Assembly: GCA_902805475.1 (NCBI GenBank)
Contig: CADCSX010000007.1
Span: 2,418,001-2,482,000, forward strand
Length of the DNA: 64,000 nucleotides
From: Entonaema liquescens
Taxonomy: Eukaryota > Ascomycota > Sordariomycetes > Xylariales > Xylariaceae
Reading direction: 5' to 3'
Positions 38,382 to 49,050 of this stretch are shown one piece after another (the first letter of the stretch is position 1; every line of letters starts with the position of its first letter). The position numbers were made by a program, and so were the translations under genes. Below the pieces are notes generated by a model that was not told the origin of the DNA, did not search any database, and saw only the letters and a program-made list of their open reading frames with translations.

Positions 38382-39908
38382 TCACTTCCCCTTTCCGCCC
38401 GCAGGAGCAAAGAACACAACTTGCACGGTAATATCGTCCCTGATATCCCTCGAATTCGGGTACCTGAACGTCAGCGCGCCCTGCACCATCTTCTCGTCGC
38501 CACCCCCCAGGCCGTTGCGCACGAGATGTACAGCCGCGTTGTTATCCTGCAGCGTGAGTTTCTTCTCCTCGAATTTGCACTGCTGCTTCCTGCCCAGGAC
38601 CACCTCGCCAAACTCTTCCGGGTTCGGCTTCACCGGCTTGCCGTGCCCTTGGGCTTGCCACTCGACCCATTTGCCTACCAGATCAACGGCCTGGTTGCTC
38701 GTCATCGCGTCCCAGAGGCCGTCCGTCGCGAGGATGAGAAACGACGGCCCGGATTCCGGGATCTGGGTCGTGGTCACCAGCGGCTCGGCGGTTAGGTATG
38801 GGCCCTCTTTGTAAGCGCCGTACCGCACGGCAGACGGTAGGCTCAGCCCGTTGTAGTAGTCCCGCAGGGTCTCCTTGAGCGCCGCCGGCCACTTCCACAT
38901 GCCGTCGCCGAACGTCCGCGACGGCTGCATGCCCCAGATTCGCCCGGCCTTGACTATTTCAGGTTCGTCGGGGAACTGCGCCTGGATGCGGGCGGCCTCG
39001 CTCGGAGTAGCGCCCGTGCAGTCGGTTGTGAGCTGCGTGGCGGTCCACTTACCGTCCGCGGCCTTGTGACCGAGGATGGCTCGACAATCTCCCGTCGACG
39101 CCACCGTGAGCTTCCTGCTTTGCGGGTCGAGGAGAGCCAAGAGAGCGCATGAGCCTGCGTATGCGGCCTCTAGTCTTCTCACCTTTTCTGCAAAGGACAG
39201 ATTACTCTCGATTGTTGCCACGGCGGATTTAACCAGGGTATCGTCGAGAGATGTGAAAGCCGATTTGATGGCTTCTTGGATGTCCTCATCGCTAAGCTGG
39301 CCTCCATCCTTAGGCTTGGCGTTATCTAGGGAACGCCGCACGTAGGGGATTAGTTGTTTAGTTAGAAGATTTGATAATTGCCAGCCGCAGTGGCCATCGA
39401 AGACACCCCACGCGAGCCAATCCTCGCTGGTTTTGTTAAGGGGATTAGAGAAACTGCCATGTATGAAGGCATCTTCACAGGGGCTATTTGAGGCCAACTG
39501 GACACCGTCGTATCTCCTCACAGGCTTTCCACCTCCGGGCACGGAGAAGGCATGCTCATTCAAATGACGTGTGATATCCTCTGAAGTAGGAATAGGGCTA
39601 TAAGCAATCTGATCAGATAATCCAAGCTTGTTTAGGTCTGGAATACCAGTGCCCTTATATTCTGAAGTCTTGGGTGGCTCTGTGAGACTTGGGGTTGGGG
39701 TCTGGTCGCTATGAGATGTAGCCCAATATATAGCCGTAGCTGATACAAGCCCAGCCGCGAAGGAGATAGCAGTAGTGCTGGTCCAGAAGGGTTTAGTCTG
39801 TGTCCCTGTGCTTGCGAAGCGTGCCAGAGGTTTCGGTATGGGATGAGACAGATGTGCTATCGCAATGCGACGTGACCGTTGACGAAGTAATAACTGACGA
39901 GAGAACAT
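38382..39908 (-). CDS. PTC5: Mitochondrial PP2C-type protein phosphatase (pyruvate dehydrogenase phosphatase, PTC5-like)
   Basis: 508 aa, single exon, start at 39908. The N-terminus (1-35) is Arg-rich, without acidic residues, and looks like a mitochondrial targeting sequence; a possible membrane segment follows (about 47-64). The PP2C metal-binding residues are present: E145-D146 (CEDAF), F170-DGH-173, GDC at 273-275, D396-G397 (ATDGLWD) and D455-N456. In yeast Ptc5 reactivates pyruvate dehydrogenase by dephosphorylating the E1-alpha subunit in the matrix. The VFDGHCGW and RTFGDGMWK context fits the Ptc5 branch rather than cytosolic Ptc1-4. It diverges from the isomerase gene. Confidence 0.92.
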   Translation of the reverse strand: MFSRQLLLRQRSRRIAIAHLSHPIPKPLARFASTGTQTKPFWTSTTAISFAAGLVSATAIYWATSHSDQTPTPSLTEPPKTSEYKGTGIPDLNKLGLSDQIAYSPIPTSEDITRHLNEHAFSVPGGGKPVRRYDGVQLASNSPCEDAFIHGSFSNPLNKTSEDWLAWGVFDGHCGWQLSNLLTKQLIPYVRRSLDNAKPKDGGQLSDEDIQEAIKSAFTSLDDTLVKSAVATIESNLSFAEKVRRLEAAYAGSCALLALLDPQSRKLTVASTGDCRAILGHKAADGKWTATQLTTDCTGATPSEAARIQAQFPDEPEIVKAGRIWGMQPSRTFGDGMWKWPAALKETLRDYYNGLSLPSAVRYGAYKEGPYLTAEPLVTTTQIPESGPSFLILATDGLWDAMTSNQAVDLVGKWVEWQAQGHGKPVKPNPEEFGEVVLGRKQQCKFEEKKLTLQDNNAAVHLVRNGLGGGDEKMVQGALTFRYPNSRDIRDDITVQVVFFAPAGGKGK

Positions 39909-40838
39909 ATTTGCAGATAATGCATGTAGTTAAGCTTAATATAACTAACGTATGGACTAACCTTCGAATATAAGAAACTCTTGTTAGCTTCTAACTGGTT
40001 AGCTGATTGACGAATGAGAATGTAGAATTGAAAAGAGAACGTTGTTAGACATGAAATATCGGTGAGTAAACGCATGTACTATGTATTCTTGATAGGATCT
40101 ATTCCCCGATGTAGTCCCTTGGACATATGTCTTTAATGATATGTTAGGTTAACTGGAATCAAATAATTTCCCCGTATCAATTGTCTTTTTTTCTTTTTTT
40201 ATAAATACTTTTGAATTGATGTTGTGTACCCTTCGTTACCAAGTTTGCATTGCATATCTTTTTAATGCAACAGTGGGAGAATGACGTCTATTAGATAAAC
40301 ACGAAGAAAAAAAAAAGAGACATTCAAGACGTACCTTAATTAGTCACCCAAGCAGCCAAGATCTAAGATGCTAAGATGACAATGCTCTAACCGATAATAC
40401 CGAGTTTGGGTACGGAGTCTGGAGTAAATCATGGGGAAGTCGACGGGATGCGGCATGGCTACACAGGCGGGTCGGGGGGGGGACCCCTAACAAACAACCG
40501 AGGTACCCACTTAATACCTACAGAAATATGTGGGACGCGGGGGACTTCAGCTGCTTAAGAAGCCCCCAAGAAGCTCCATCTTACAAGGTAACCACCCGCT
40601 CTTTACCTATCAAAGATCAAAGGGGAAGCTATTCCACAAAGCCAAGGTAGTAGCATCACCCAGTATCTTGGTATTTATATATATATATAAGTCCCAATGA
40701 TCTGGGTCGATACAGATAGACTTAAATATCTTATATAATTATAGTTAATATTGTATATGATATACGTAATACGTAATACGTATATACATATCAACAAACT
40801 ATTAGCAGCAGTATAACAGGCAGAAGATAGCTACAGCC
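39909..40838. promoter_or_regulatory. Divergent promoter between PTC5 and the enoyl-CoA isomerase
   Basis: 930 bp separates the two start codons. The isomerase side holds a TA-rich run at about 40675-40690 and three overlapping TACGTA palindromes at 40763-40784 close to the probable transcription start. The PTC5 side holds T/A runs at about 40187-40201 and 40305-40318. Shared regulation is possible, since both proteins belong to acetyl-CoA metabolism, but this is inferred from arrangement only. Confidence 0.55.
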
Positions 40839-41842
40839 ATGGCCGACGTAATCAAAGTCCAATACGCCGGCCGCATCGCCACCATCACCATAGACAACGA
40901 CAAGAAGCTCAACGCTCTGGGATTCCAAGGATACTATGCGATAGCCAAAGCACTACGCGAGATCGCTACGCGCGACGACATATACATCACGATTTTGACG
41001 GGTAAAGGGCGGTATTTCTCCGCGTAAGTCTAAGTATATCTTCTAACTAGCTCATCTTTTATTCTCTTCTATACATATCTAGCACTCACCCACTCCCTCG
41101 TCTCATCTCATCCCATCCATATATATCTATACACATATACAAAGTCCACAAACTCACCTCTCCTCCCAGCGGCGCCGACGTCTCCGTCGCCGCCAAGAAA
41201 CCCCCCGCAACCACCACCACCCCCTCGTCCTCGTCGGAGTCCCCGTCGGCGTTAGAGTCCGACACGTACGCGCACTGGCTGCGGAACTTCGCCGCCAACA
41301 ACCTGAACCTGACGCGGGCGCTGTACACGCACCCCAAGATCCTCATCGCGGCGCTCAACGGCCCCGCCGTCGGGCTCTCGGCGGCCATGACCGCGCACGC
41401 CGACTTCGTGTACTGCGCGCCGCACGCCTTCCTGCTGATGCCCTTCTCGTCGCTGGGCCTGGTCGCCGAGGGCGGCGCCTCCCACGCCATGGTCCAGCGC
41501 CTGGGCATCAGCAAGGCGAACGAGGCCCTCATCCAGTCCAGGCGCATCCCGTGCGAGGACCTCGTGCGCACCGGCTTCGTCAACAAGGTGTTTGACTGCG
41601 CCAAGGGGGACAGCGACGGGTTTCTGACGCAGGTCATGAGGGAGATTGAGGATACGATGGGCGATCACTTGAACAACGACAGTCTGTTGGGCATCAAAGA
41701 GCTGATACGGAAGCCGTATAGGCAGACGTTAGAAAAGCAGAATGTGGCTGAGGTTTTCGCTGGCCTGGACCGGTTCATTAGTGGTGTCCCGGAGCAGGAG
41801 TTTGAGAAGATCGCGTCGGGAAAGAAGAGGCATAAGTTATGA
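40839..41842 (+). CDS. ECI1: Peroxisomal delta3,delta2-enoyl-CoA isomerase (crotonase family)
   Basis: 285 aa from exons 40839-41023 and 41170-41842; the 146-nt intron has a GTAAGT donor and CCAG acceptor. The start (cagccATGGCC) has a strong context. It isomerises 3-enoyl to 2-enoyl-CoA so that unsaturated fatty acids can enter beta-oxidation. The crotonase landmarks are FSAGADV (oxyanion hole, about 60-66), NGPAVGLS and LGLVAEGGAS, whose Glu matches the catalytic Glu of yeast Eci1. The protein ends in HKL, an acceptable PTS1 peroxisomal signal. A Ser/Thr/Pro-rich insertion (about residues 69-92) follows GADV; it is low complexity and probably a surface loop. A 2-enoyl-CoA hydratase role is less likely because the second catalytic Glu is not evident. 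Confidence 0.9.
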
Positions 41843-41920
41843 ATAGAAGACACGATCTTCCTTTTCAATGTATTGGATGTTTGTAGTTTCTCTATAGCTC
41901 TTCGGTTCTTTTTATGGGTA

Positions 41921-44365
41921 TCACGCGAGCAGCCCGAATAATAAGCTTGTTCTCTTCCAATACTCCTGCGATGCCTTCTCTAGTCTTTCTTTAGCACTGC
42001 CCTCCAAGCCAGTCCTTTTGAATACCTCCTCTGCAAATTCCTTAAATGAATCCTCCGTGTAGACATCGGCACCGAGACATTGTTGGAGGAGATGGATATC
42101 ATACAACCACTGGATGAGGACCTCCTTGCTCTTCCCAGACTTTCCCTCTTCAGTCTCTTCTTTTATTGGTAGATCTTCATTGGTTTCTACGGGTTTCTCC
42201 TCCGTCTCTTCTTTTGACTGCTCTTCTGTTGCCTGCTCCTCTGCTGCCTGTTCCTCCTTTGATTGCTCCTCTGTTGATTTCTTTTCTTCATTTGTTTCTT
42301 CCGCTTCCTGGGCATTCGCTGCTTCCGCATTGTCAAGTTCCTTACGCCATACTTCGACAAGCTGTTTACCAAACGCCCGCTTGAGGACGCTCACGGCGGC
42401 TGGTGTCCAGAGATCTAAACCGGCGTTTCCCATAGACAGGATGAGATTGCGTAGGAGTTTAAACGTGCCAGGGGACGGTTGCGCCGGTAAAGCAGGTTCA
42501 CCTTCCCATAGGGCTCGGCCAGCCACCCGTTTGCGTGTCAAAGCTGTCGAAGAGAATTCTTCAAGGGGTGCGATGGAAACATGAACTGCGAGTTTTTCGT
42601 GGAGGGATGGGACGCCTTCTAAGCCAAAGGATTTGATGCCTTCCAGCTTAGGCAGACGACCACGAATATCCCTGAGGATCCTCAAAATGTACATCGAAAT
42701 AGGCCCATTATCTGCACTCTCCGATCTGGATTTCCAGGCAGCTGCCAGATGTTCATCTAGGTCCTTAAACGCTGCTGTAATGGCTTCGTTGAGTTTGTTT
42801 TGTAGTAGTTCGGGATCGTCTTTGCTTAAAAGCTTTTGGCGTTCTGCAATGACATCTTCATCTTCTATCTCGTCGACATCGTTATCCCAGCGTTGACGTC
42901 TAAGCTGCTCGATCGAGTCGCCAACACTATCTATAAGACGGCGCCACGATTCATAGCTCGTAACTACTCGAGCTACCGCGTCGTTTCTCCCGTATAGGCG
43001 AGAGGTGACTTCGTGAGTGATCTGGTTAGCACTGCTCGAGGTGTCTATGTCCAACATATCCTCGTCCCATAAGCCGCGACGTTGGTCGGTGGTACCAGGC
43101 TGCCATACGTCGAGCGTCGCGGTTACCTCGGAACCGACGAGCTTGAGCTTGGCTACCTTGTTTTCTAGAATTTGCAAAAGCCGGTTGTTGATAGCCTCCC
43201 GTAATCCATTAAGCAAAACAGATGGGTCGAACCCCTTAGCTTTCCCGCCGTCCTTAATCCAGTGCTGAAGGACATTTGTTCGCAGGTCCACAATGGTCTT
43301 AAACTCGGAAACATGCTCGAGGGTGCTTTGTAGACCCCGGAGGAGGGTCTCGCCGCCTTTAGTCGCCCAATTCGTAAGCATTTCTCTGGCCTGTTTACCC
43401 TCCAAGTCATCGTGCCGGATGAACGGAGTGAAGTACTGGATCTCATCTCCGCACCACTTCTCGAATACATCTAGTCGAAGTCCCTCTAGTTCTTGAAGTG
43501 ACTTATCTGCCAACAAGTGCTGCTTTTTTAGCTGAAGCAATGCGTCCGAGAGTTTATTTGGTACTAGGGCTTGTACATCTAGTAACGTCCTCGTATACAG
43601 ATCAAGGCCCTTTAGGACATTCTTAGCGCCTTTTTCTTTCTCATGGTCCTCGAGGTCGAACTCGCATGTTATAGCTTCTGCCCTGACACTTAGAAAGTGC
43701 CTCAGAATGTCCCTTGCACCGGAGCTAGAAGCCAGGCTATACGCAGTCAAAGCCTTCAGAATATCACCTCGGTCGACTTCGTCACTGATCTTCTCCAGTA
43801 CCTTCTCGACAGCTCTGAGTAGTCTCCGTCGTAGACTACTTAAACTTTTCTTCCCTCCTTCGACTGCGGTCCGAATATCTTCGCTGGAACTATCGACGGA
43901 TCCGAAACTCGAGACCAGCAGGCGTTTCAAGACGAGGACCTTGGCTGCTAGCACTAACCGATCTCCTCTACCCTCTCCGCCCTGCTTCAACAGGCGTCCT
44001 ACGGCAAGTCCACACGCATTCAACAGCTTAACCCTTGCGACCTGGCTCAAATGCGCCTCAGCGTCCTCCCTGCCGCGGAACTTGCTCAGTCCCGAGATCT
44101 TTGCGCCGACAACGGTGCGCCCGCATATGCCACCCATATGGTTCAGGACATCCTGAGCGGCTAGCATATCGCCCCGCATCTGCACAATCGTATCGGCCGT
44201 TCCGAGCAGTTCCCTATAGCTATTTCCGACCTGCGTGCGCAGGCGCGCAGACTTCTCGTCGATCTGGACATGGAGGCTTTTGTGGATGGCGCGGATCTGG
44301 GGCAGGGTGTGCGAGGTAAAGACCTGGGCCGAGTCGGTGAACGACGATGTGTCGGGAGCTGCCAT
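41921..44365 (-). CDS. COG1: Conserved oligomeric Golgi complex subunit 1
   Basis: 814 aa from the ATG at 44365. An in-frame ATG at 44482 would add 39 residues, but those are unlike the family, whose N-terminus is MAAPDTSSFTD-like. COG1 belongs to lobe A of the COG tether, which captures recycling vesicles at the Golgi. The Vps51/COG1 N-terminal helices are evident (LPQIRAIHKSLHVQIDEKSARLRTQ region with SYRELL, then IVQMRGDM). A Glu/Gln/Lys-rich stretch of about 80 residues lies near 668-748, followed by a conserved C-terminal helix set. Single exon. Its 3' end faces the isomerase 3' end across 78 bp, so the transcripts probably overlap or share terminator sequence. Confidence 0.93.
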   Translation of the reverse strand: MAAPDTSSFTDSAQVFTSHTLPQIRAIHKSLHVQIDEKSARLRTQVGNSYRELLGTADTIVQMRGDMLAAQDVLNHMGGICGRTVVGAKISGLSKFRGREDAEAHLSQVARVKLLNACGLAVGRLLKQGGEGRGDRLVLAAKVLVLKRLLVSSFGSVDSSSEDIRTAVEGGKKSLSSLRRRLLRAVEKVLEKISDEVDRGDILKALTAYSLASSSGARDILRHFLSVRAEAITCEFDLEDHEKEKGAKNVLKGLDLYTRTLLDVQALVPNKLSDALLQLKKQHLLADKSLQELEGLRLDVFEKWCGDEIQYFTPFIRHDDLEGKQAREMLTNWATKGGETLLRGLQSTLEHVSEFKTIVDLRTNVLQHWIKDGGKAKGFDPSVLLNGLREAINNRLLQILENKVAKLKLVGSEVTATLDVWQPGTTDQRRGLWDEDMLDIDTSSSANQITHEVTSRLYGRNDAVARVVTSYESWRRLIDSVGDSIEQLRRQRWDNDVDEIEDEDVIAERQKLLSKDDPELLQNKLNEAITAAFKDLDEHLAAAWKSRSESADNGPISMYILRILRDIRGRLPKLEGIKSFGLEGVPSLHEKLAVHVSIAPLEEFSSTALTRKRVAGRALWEGEPALPAQPSPGTFKLLRNLILSMGNAGLDLWTPAAVSVLKRAFGKQLVEVWRKELDNAEAANAQEAEETNEEKKSTEEQSKEEQAAEEQATEEQSKEETEEKPVETNEDLPIKEETEEGKSGKSKEVLIQWLYDIHLLQQCLGADVYTEDSFKEFAEEVFKRTGLEGSAKERLEKASQEYWKRTSLLFGLLA

Positions 44366-44523
44366 TGTATGTCCGAAAGAGAGTTTACGGAACGGCGGGG
44401 AATAAGAGAGTTGGCTATTGCATCGAATTCCTGGGGCTGGACTTGGTTGAGTTTCTAAGATAATGTTGCCTGCGTTTTGCATCCAACTTTAAACTTTGAG
44501 GTGCTGGCGTTTTGACACATGCA

Positions 44524-44577
44524 GCTTTAGGTGGATGCTTTAGGTGGATGCTTTAGGTGGGTGCTTTAGGTGGGTGC
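44524..44577. repeat. 13-bp tandem repeat upstream of COG1
   Basis: Four copies of GCTTTAGGTGGAT (the last two GCTTTAGGTGGGT) about 160-210 bp upstream of the COG1 start codon at 44365. Likely a minisatellite; it could affect the COG1 promoter. Confidence 0.95.
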
Positions 44578-47500
44578 ATAAGAGGTACCTAGGTACATCG
44601 GTGTTTAAGCTTAGGTAGGTACAGGATCCAGGTCTGGTATCTATCTTAACACCAGCGATTATTCTTGATTGCCATCTCACATTTACTAACAGTAAACTAT
44701 AGCAAGTGAAGACTCTTATGCTTATTCTAGAGTGGTATTGCTCAATTATGAGTTATTTATCATATTTCGTCTGTAAAGTTTTAAGCATTAACGATATATC
44801 CTCACTATTGTACTGCTATTATCACAACAAATCGTTGCAACCCGATGAGACAAATTTAAGATAATGAACTGAGATGTGTTGAGCGACTCATCCTGGAGAT
44901 TATCGTATCCTCATCAGCTCATACCTCTTTATCAGTCCTTCTCTTAGATGTGAGCTCTTAATATGATACTTTCCGGACAGACAAAACCAGGAAACAAGTG
45001 TCACAAACGGCATGCCTCTTCCATGCTCACACATAGCCGTCAAGGCCGGTTTGCGTGTTACCTTTTACAGGGCTCCTATCAAATTGCCATTCCTTCCCGG
45101 TGTAGCTGCAGTGGTAATTGTGCCTGATTCACAAAGAACTTGGAATTACCTCCGATAGGATTAGTGAGCCCTTCGCGTAAGAAACCCGTGGGCCACAAGA
45201 CCTGCAATACGACGGACCCAGTTGTTAATAGACTTATCTACCCCGATAACCCGATTTAGGATGAGAATTAGATGTTAGATTTTGTCAAATCTAGTTATGA
45301 GCGAGGGTGTTATCAACGTCCTGTTCCACGCGACACCGGAGAATCTTGGCGAGCTGGGCAATATACTAGAGAGCTCGTTCAGAGGTCTCGTAATTAGAAC
45401 GTTTCAGTTCCTGATAGTGGCGCTTGAGATGGCTTGCTCGATCTTGCCGCATCCTCCTATAGTTATACATATAATATAACCAACCACTTGGAAATGCTGC
45501 GCGTGGAATTAAATGTCCTACCTGTATGCTGTGCAACCAACTCCTCCGATAAATACGATGCTGATATGGATAAGGTAGCATGGATAAGTTGATAGCCAGC
45601 TACACTGTGCTGCTTTTGCGTTCCAGACTATCCTCTTCCTATAACCGACGCCTGTATGATCTACAGGGCCAAGTCTGCGTTGAGATCAGAATATAAGCAT
45701 TCAGTCTCCGGAGTCCGGATACTAGGCCGATACCTGGAGGTATCTAGCGTCCCGCGGAGAAGCGCCCCTACTAGCTTAGGCTAACAACGTCATCTCGCGG
45801 CTGTTGGCCTCCTGATTTGGTAACGAGACCTTGCTAATGCGTTAGTCATCGAGTCCGTCCCAAAGACTCGTGATGACCAGAAGCATCGTGAACAATGGCG
45901 TCTTACAATAGGCGCAAGGATTAGCTCGACAAATTCCGGGGTCCCCAGATTAGTTGGCTGTTTGGAGTTATAATCTATGCTCATCAGCTCTTTCGCCATA
46001 TCCCCGCACTCTTGGTATATCTTCAGACGAGACAATCAGAAGTCTAAGGTTCGAGGCGTGGGCGCTGATTAATGCTGAATTCTGCCATGAGGGTCCACCT
46101 ACGCTAGTATGGCGTATGCTTGTCGCATGTGAAGGTCTTGTCTGAAAGATTGGTTTGCTAATATGCGGGGGACGAATCAGGATATCGTGATAAGAGCACG
46201 GCTGAATGGGACTTGGACTGGACTACGCAGTATGAAGTCCAATATGCATTAGGCCAGTTTCGCCTTGGGCCACTAAATCTTTATAATAGACCCTTTGTTT
46301 GTCCGTATGATGTAAAACAGTGTTCAGAATGCTGCAGCTAGTCATCCACTCACAGCAAAAAGAGTCAGGTAGGGTTGCAGGCATGCAAGATATGGTAGGG
46401 GCACCGAAGTCTGGAGTTACCAGAACGCGGTAGGGACGGCGTAGTGTTGAGCTGCTACGAGCTACTGCGCTCAGGGACACGGTAGTTCGGGATGTCTATG
46501 CGTAGTCATATTGGATGTGTGAGTTGGCGAGATGCGACTCGTGGCCTTTAGCACCAATCGCAATATAAAGCTCAAACCCTTCGGGCGAGAAGGTAGGGAA
46601 AGAAGGGCCTTATTCATAGAATCGCAATTTGTCTCGCCGGAAGATGAGTTTGCTACGTAGATATAGGATTCCGGTATCTACCGTAGACATGACTCACGGG
46701 TGCCTTTCAAAGCCCGACATTCTTCAACGACGATACCTATGAGAATGCTATGCTCAGGGTTCCCCACAGAATCTTGTTTAATAAATTGACTTACAAGTAA
46801 TGGTTGCATGGATTATCCGTGCGATACTACCCAAGCGTAGCATGGACTAGACCGACTTACTACTAGAGTAACCTGATAGACAACGTAGCTTCGAATAGGT
46901 ATTTGTTCTACAGCCTGATTTCCGCATTCTCGTGAATGGGGAAATTTGATGTATATCGGCCTTGCGAAGTAGGGATAGCGCTTTCGGGCGTTGGCTCCGA
47001 ATACGACTTGGATTTGATTTCTCTTAACTCGACATATCGTGATCTCCATGTTTGGAAATAACCTCCTTAATAATGGTATGTGAACGAGGCTGGTGGTTAA
47101 TATTCAGGGTCCTAACCCCAACAAAACCCCCAAGCTCACCGTCCTGCAAGGGCGGAAAGTGGCAACGGCAAGACATGTTGTAGACCCCCAGAGGAGGCAG
47201 GAATAGCGGCTTGAAATACGGTGAAGTTGATTTGTGGGGTGCTTGGGTACCTTGGCTTTGACTTGGGTGCCACGCCTGGGCATCCCACGAGGCAAAAAGG
47301 TTGTAAGTTGTAAGTTAAGGGGTATCGGATCAGCCGATCAGCTACCACACCCGCAGTCTTTCATCAACGTAAGTCCAGTGACAACGCATACATAAAGACG
47401 AATCCTGGTTTGGGATTTGAGATACATTTAGAATACATGATATAGCCTAGATCGTCGGAGATCATCTTTAAGAGTCTCTCTTTCCTTTTTGGGCCCGTAA

Positions 47501-48010
47501 GTCGGAGTTGAGAGGTGTTTTGATGGCTCTAATGTTTGAGCGCATGTAAAAGTGTACAAGGTGACGAAGTAATAAGTGTGTGCGCTGATTCGATATCGAA
47601 CAAACTGGAAGCTTTTTTGATCTGAGCCAATTCCGATCGAATTTAGGTTGGTACCAAAGTATCTCGGTAGCATTGCCTTATCAGCAAGCTGGAGCTTCTG
47701 CATTCCAGTGGTTACAGCGCCTCACCTGTGTTGGACGTCAACGGACCCCACTCTTGGAAGAAAGTAGGGTACGGTACTTAGGTACATACCTAGGTAATGC
47801 ACGTACCTGTACGAAATACCTACCTAGATACATCAGTACGAGCTGTCCCTGAGCTGGCGTTGTGTCTGGGATTTCTAGGATGTCCAGGGTAGTAGAAGGC
47901 ACTATGACACTACCTGACTCGAGCTAGAACATCATTAGTAGAACAAGTGACTATCTTGCTTGTTCTTTTTTATCTTTAACCCAAATCGGGCAGGCCACAT
48001 TTTAACTCTC

Positions 48011-48038
48011 TTACAAGTTACAAGTTACAAGTTACAAG
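48011..48038. repeat. 7-bp tandem repeat (TTACAAG)n
   Basis: Four perfect TTACAAG copies. Intergenic. Confidence 0.95.
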
Positions 48039-49050
48039 ACCCTATGGAAGTCACTAAAAACTCGAGATGAGGGTCAGTCGGAATCCTGTTCGACAAGTCA
48101 TAGCGATTGAGCGATAGATATGTCACCCCCCGTGTTGTCCGTGTTATCTGCTTGGCTCGCTTGCAAGGTAGTCCTGGTCTTGGCTGTCATCAATATCCGT
48201 TGTTCCCGTCCTGTTAGATCATTGGTATTATTTTACCTAAAGGTACCTAATCAGTAGACAATCAGAACAGCTCAGCTGTACTTGGGTTATGCTGTATAAT
48301 ATACCTATTCATCCTCCCTACCTCACCTCCTTCGTCATTGTAATCTTTTTTTATTTTTATCACGTTCCCTTCGATAATACTAACCTAATACAACTTTTGA
48401 CCATTAAAGGGGTCTAATCCTAAGGATTCCGAGGAGAGACGACGTATACCTTTATCTACCACAATACGCATTGTCGTCATCACACATCCGACCATATCAG
48501 CTCGGCCCCCATCTGAGCGTGAGCGTTAGCGTTCGTTTTGGGTGTCTTCGTCGTCGTGTTTCTTGTAATGCATCAGTATTTCCATCAGACCCAGCTACTT
48601 AAAGAGCTGATGCGCCCAGGAGAGGACCGGTGGTAATAGACAAAACCGAAACCGAGAGTTGCAAAGATCTGCAAAAAAGCGACATCATTCTACTTTATAT
48701 TCTATTTCCACGTCTCTGGGTTCCTGCCGTGCATCTAGGCTGCATCCCGCGTTCGACGAAGGTCCTTCGCTATTACGTACAAGAATCGTGAACCCCTGAC
48801 GAAGGCTGCACACGACCACCAATACAATCTTCAGTACTGTACAATCTTCATTTAGCATACAATTCCAATCGCGGTAACTGACTTCCGATTCGGCGAGCGC
48901 GACGGGAAAAAGAAAGAACTACAGTGCACTTTAGATCCACGTTCCTTGCGGCCCCGCTGGAACTGATTAATTGCTGCAATAGGGTGACGGATATTTCTTG
49001 TTACTAACGGGAACCGTTTAAAAAGCCGGGTCTAGTTCGAAATTCGAGTA

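Larger units (their letters stand above)
44366..49050. other. Large intergenic region (4.7 kb)
   Basis: Contains the COG1 promoter, including a 13-bp tandem repeat, and the pyrimidine-rich leader of the next gene (about 48300-49050). No convincing gene between them; short reverse frames at 45790-46035 and 46223-46480 show no recognised domain. TACCTAGGTA-type motifs cluster at 44586-44622 and 47777-47832. Confidence 0.55.

Noticed and set aside
36674..44482. Six-kilobase run of metabolic genes considered as a biosynthetic cluster
   Set aside because: NmrA-like, PTC5, enoyl-CoA isomerase and COG1 lack any backbone synthase, dedicated regulator or shared orientation; they are ordinary neighbours.
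45790..46480. Reverse-strand frames considered as a decayed gene
   Set aside because: Pieces such as PEFVELILAPIVRRH look protein-like, but no family is recognised and the pieces do not join by splicing or a single shift.
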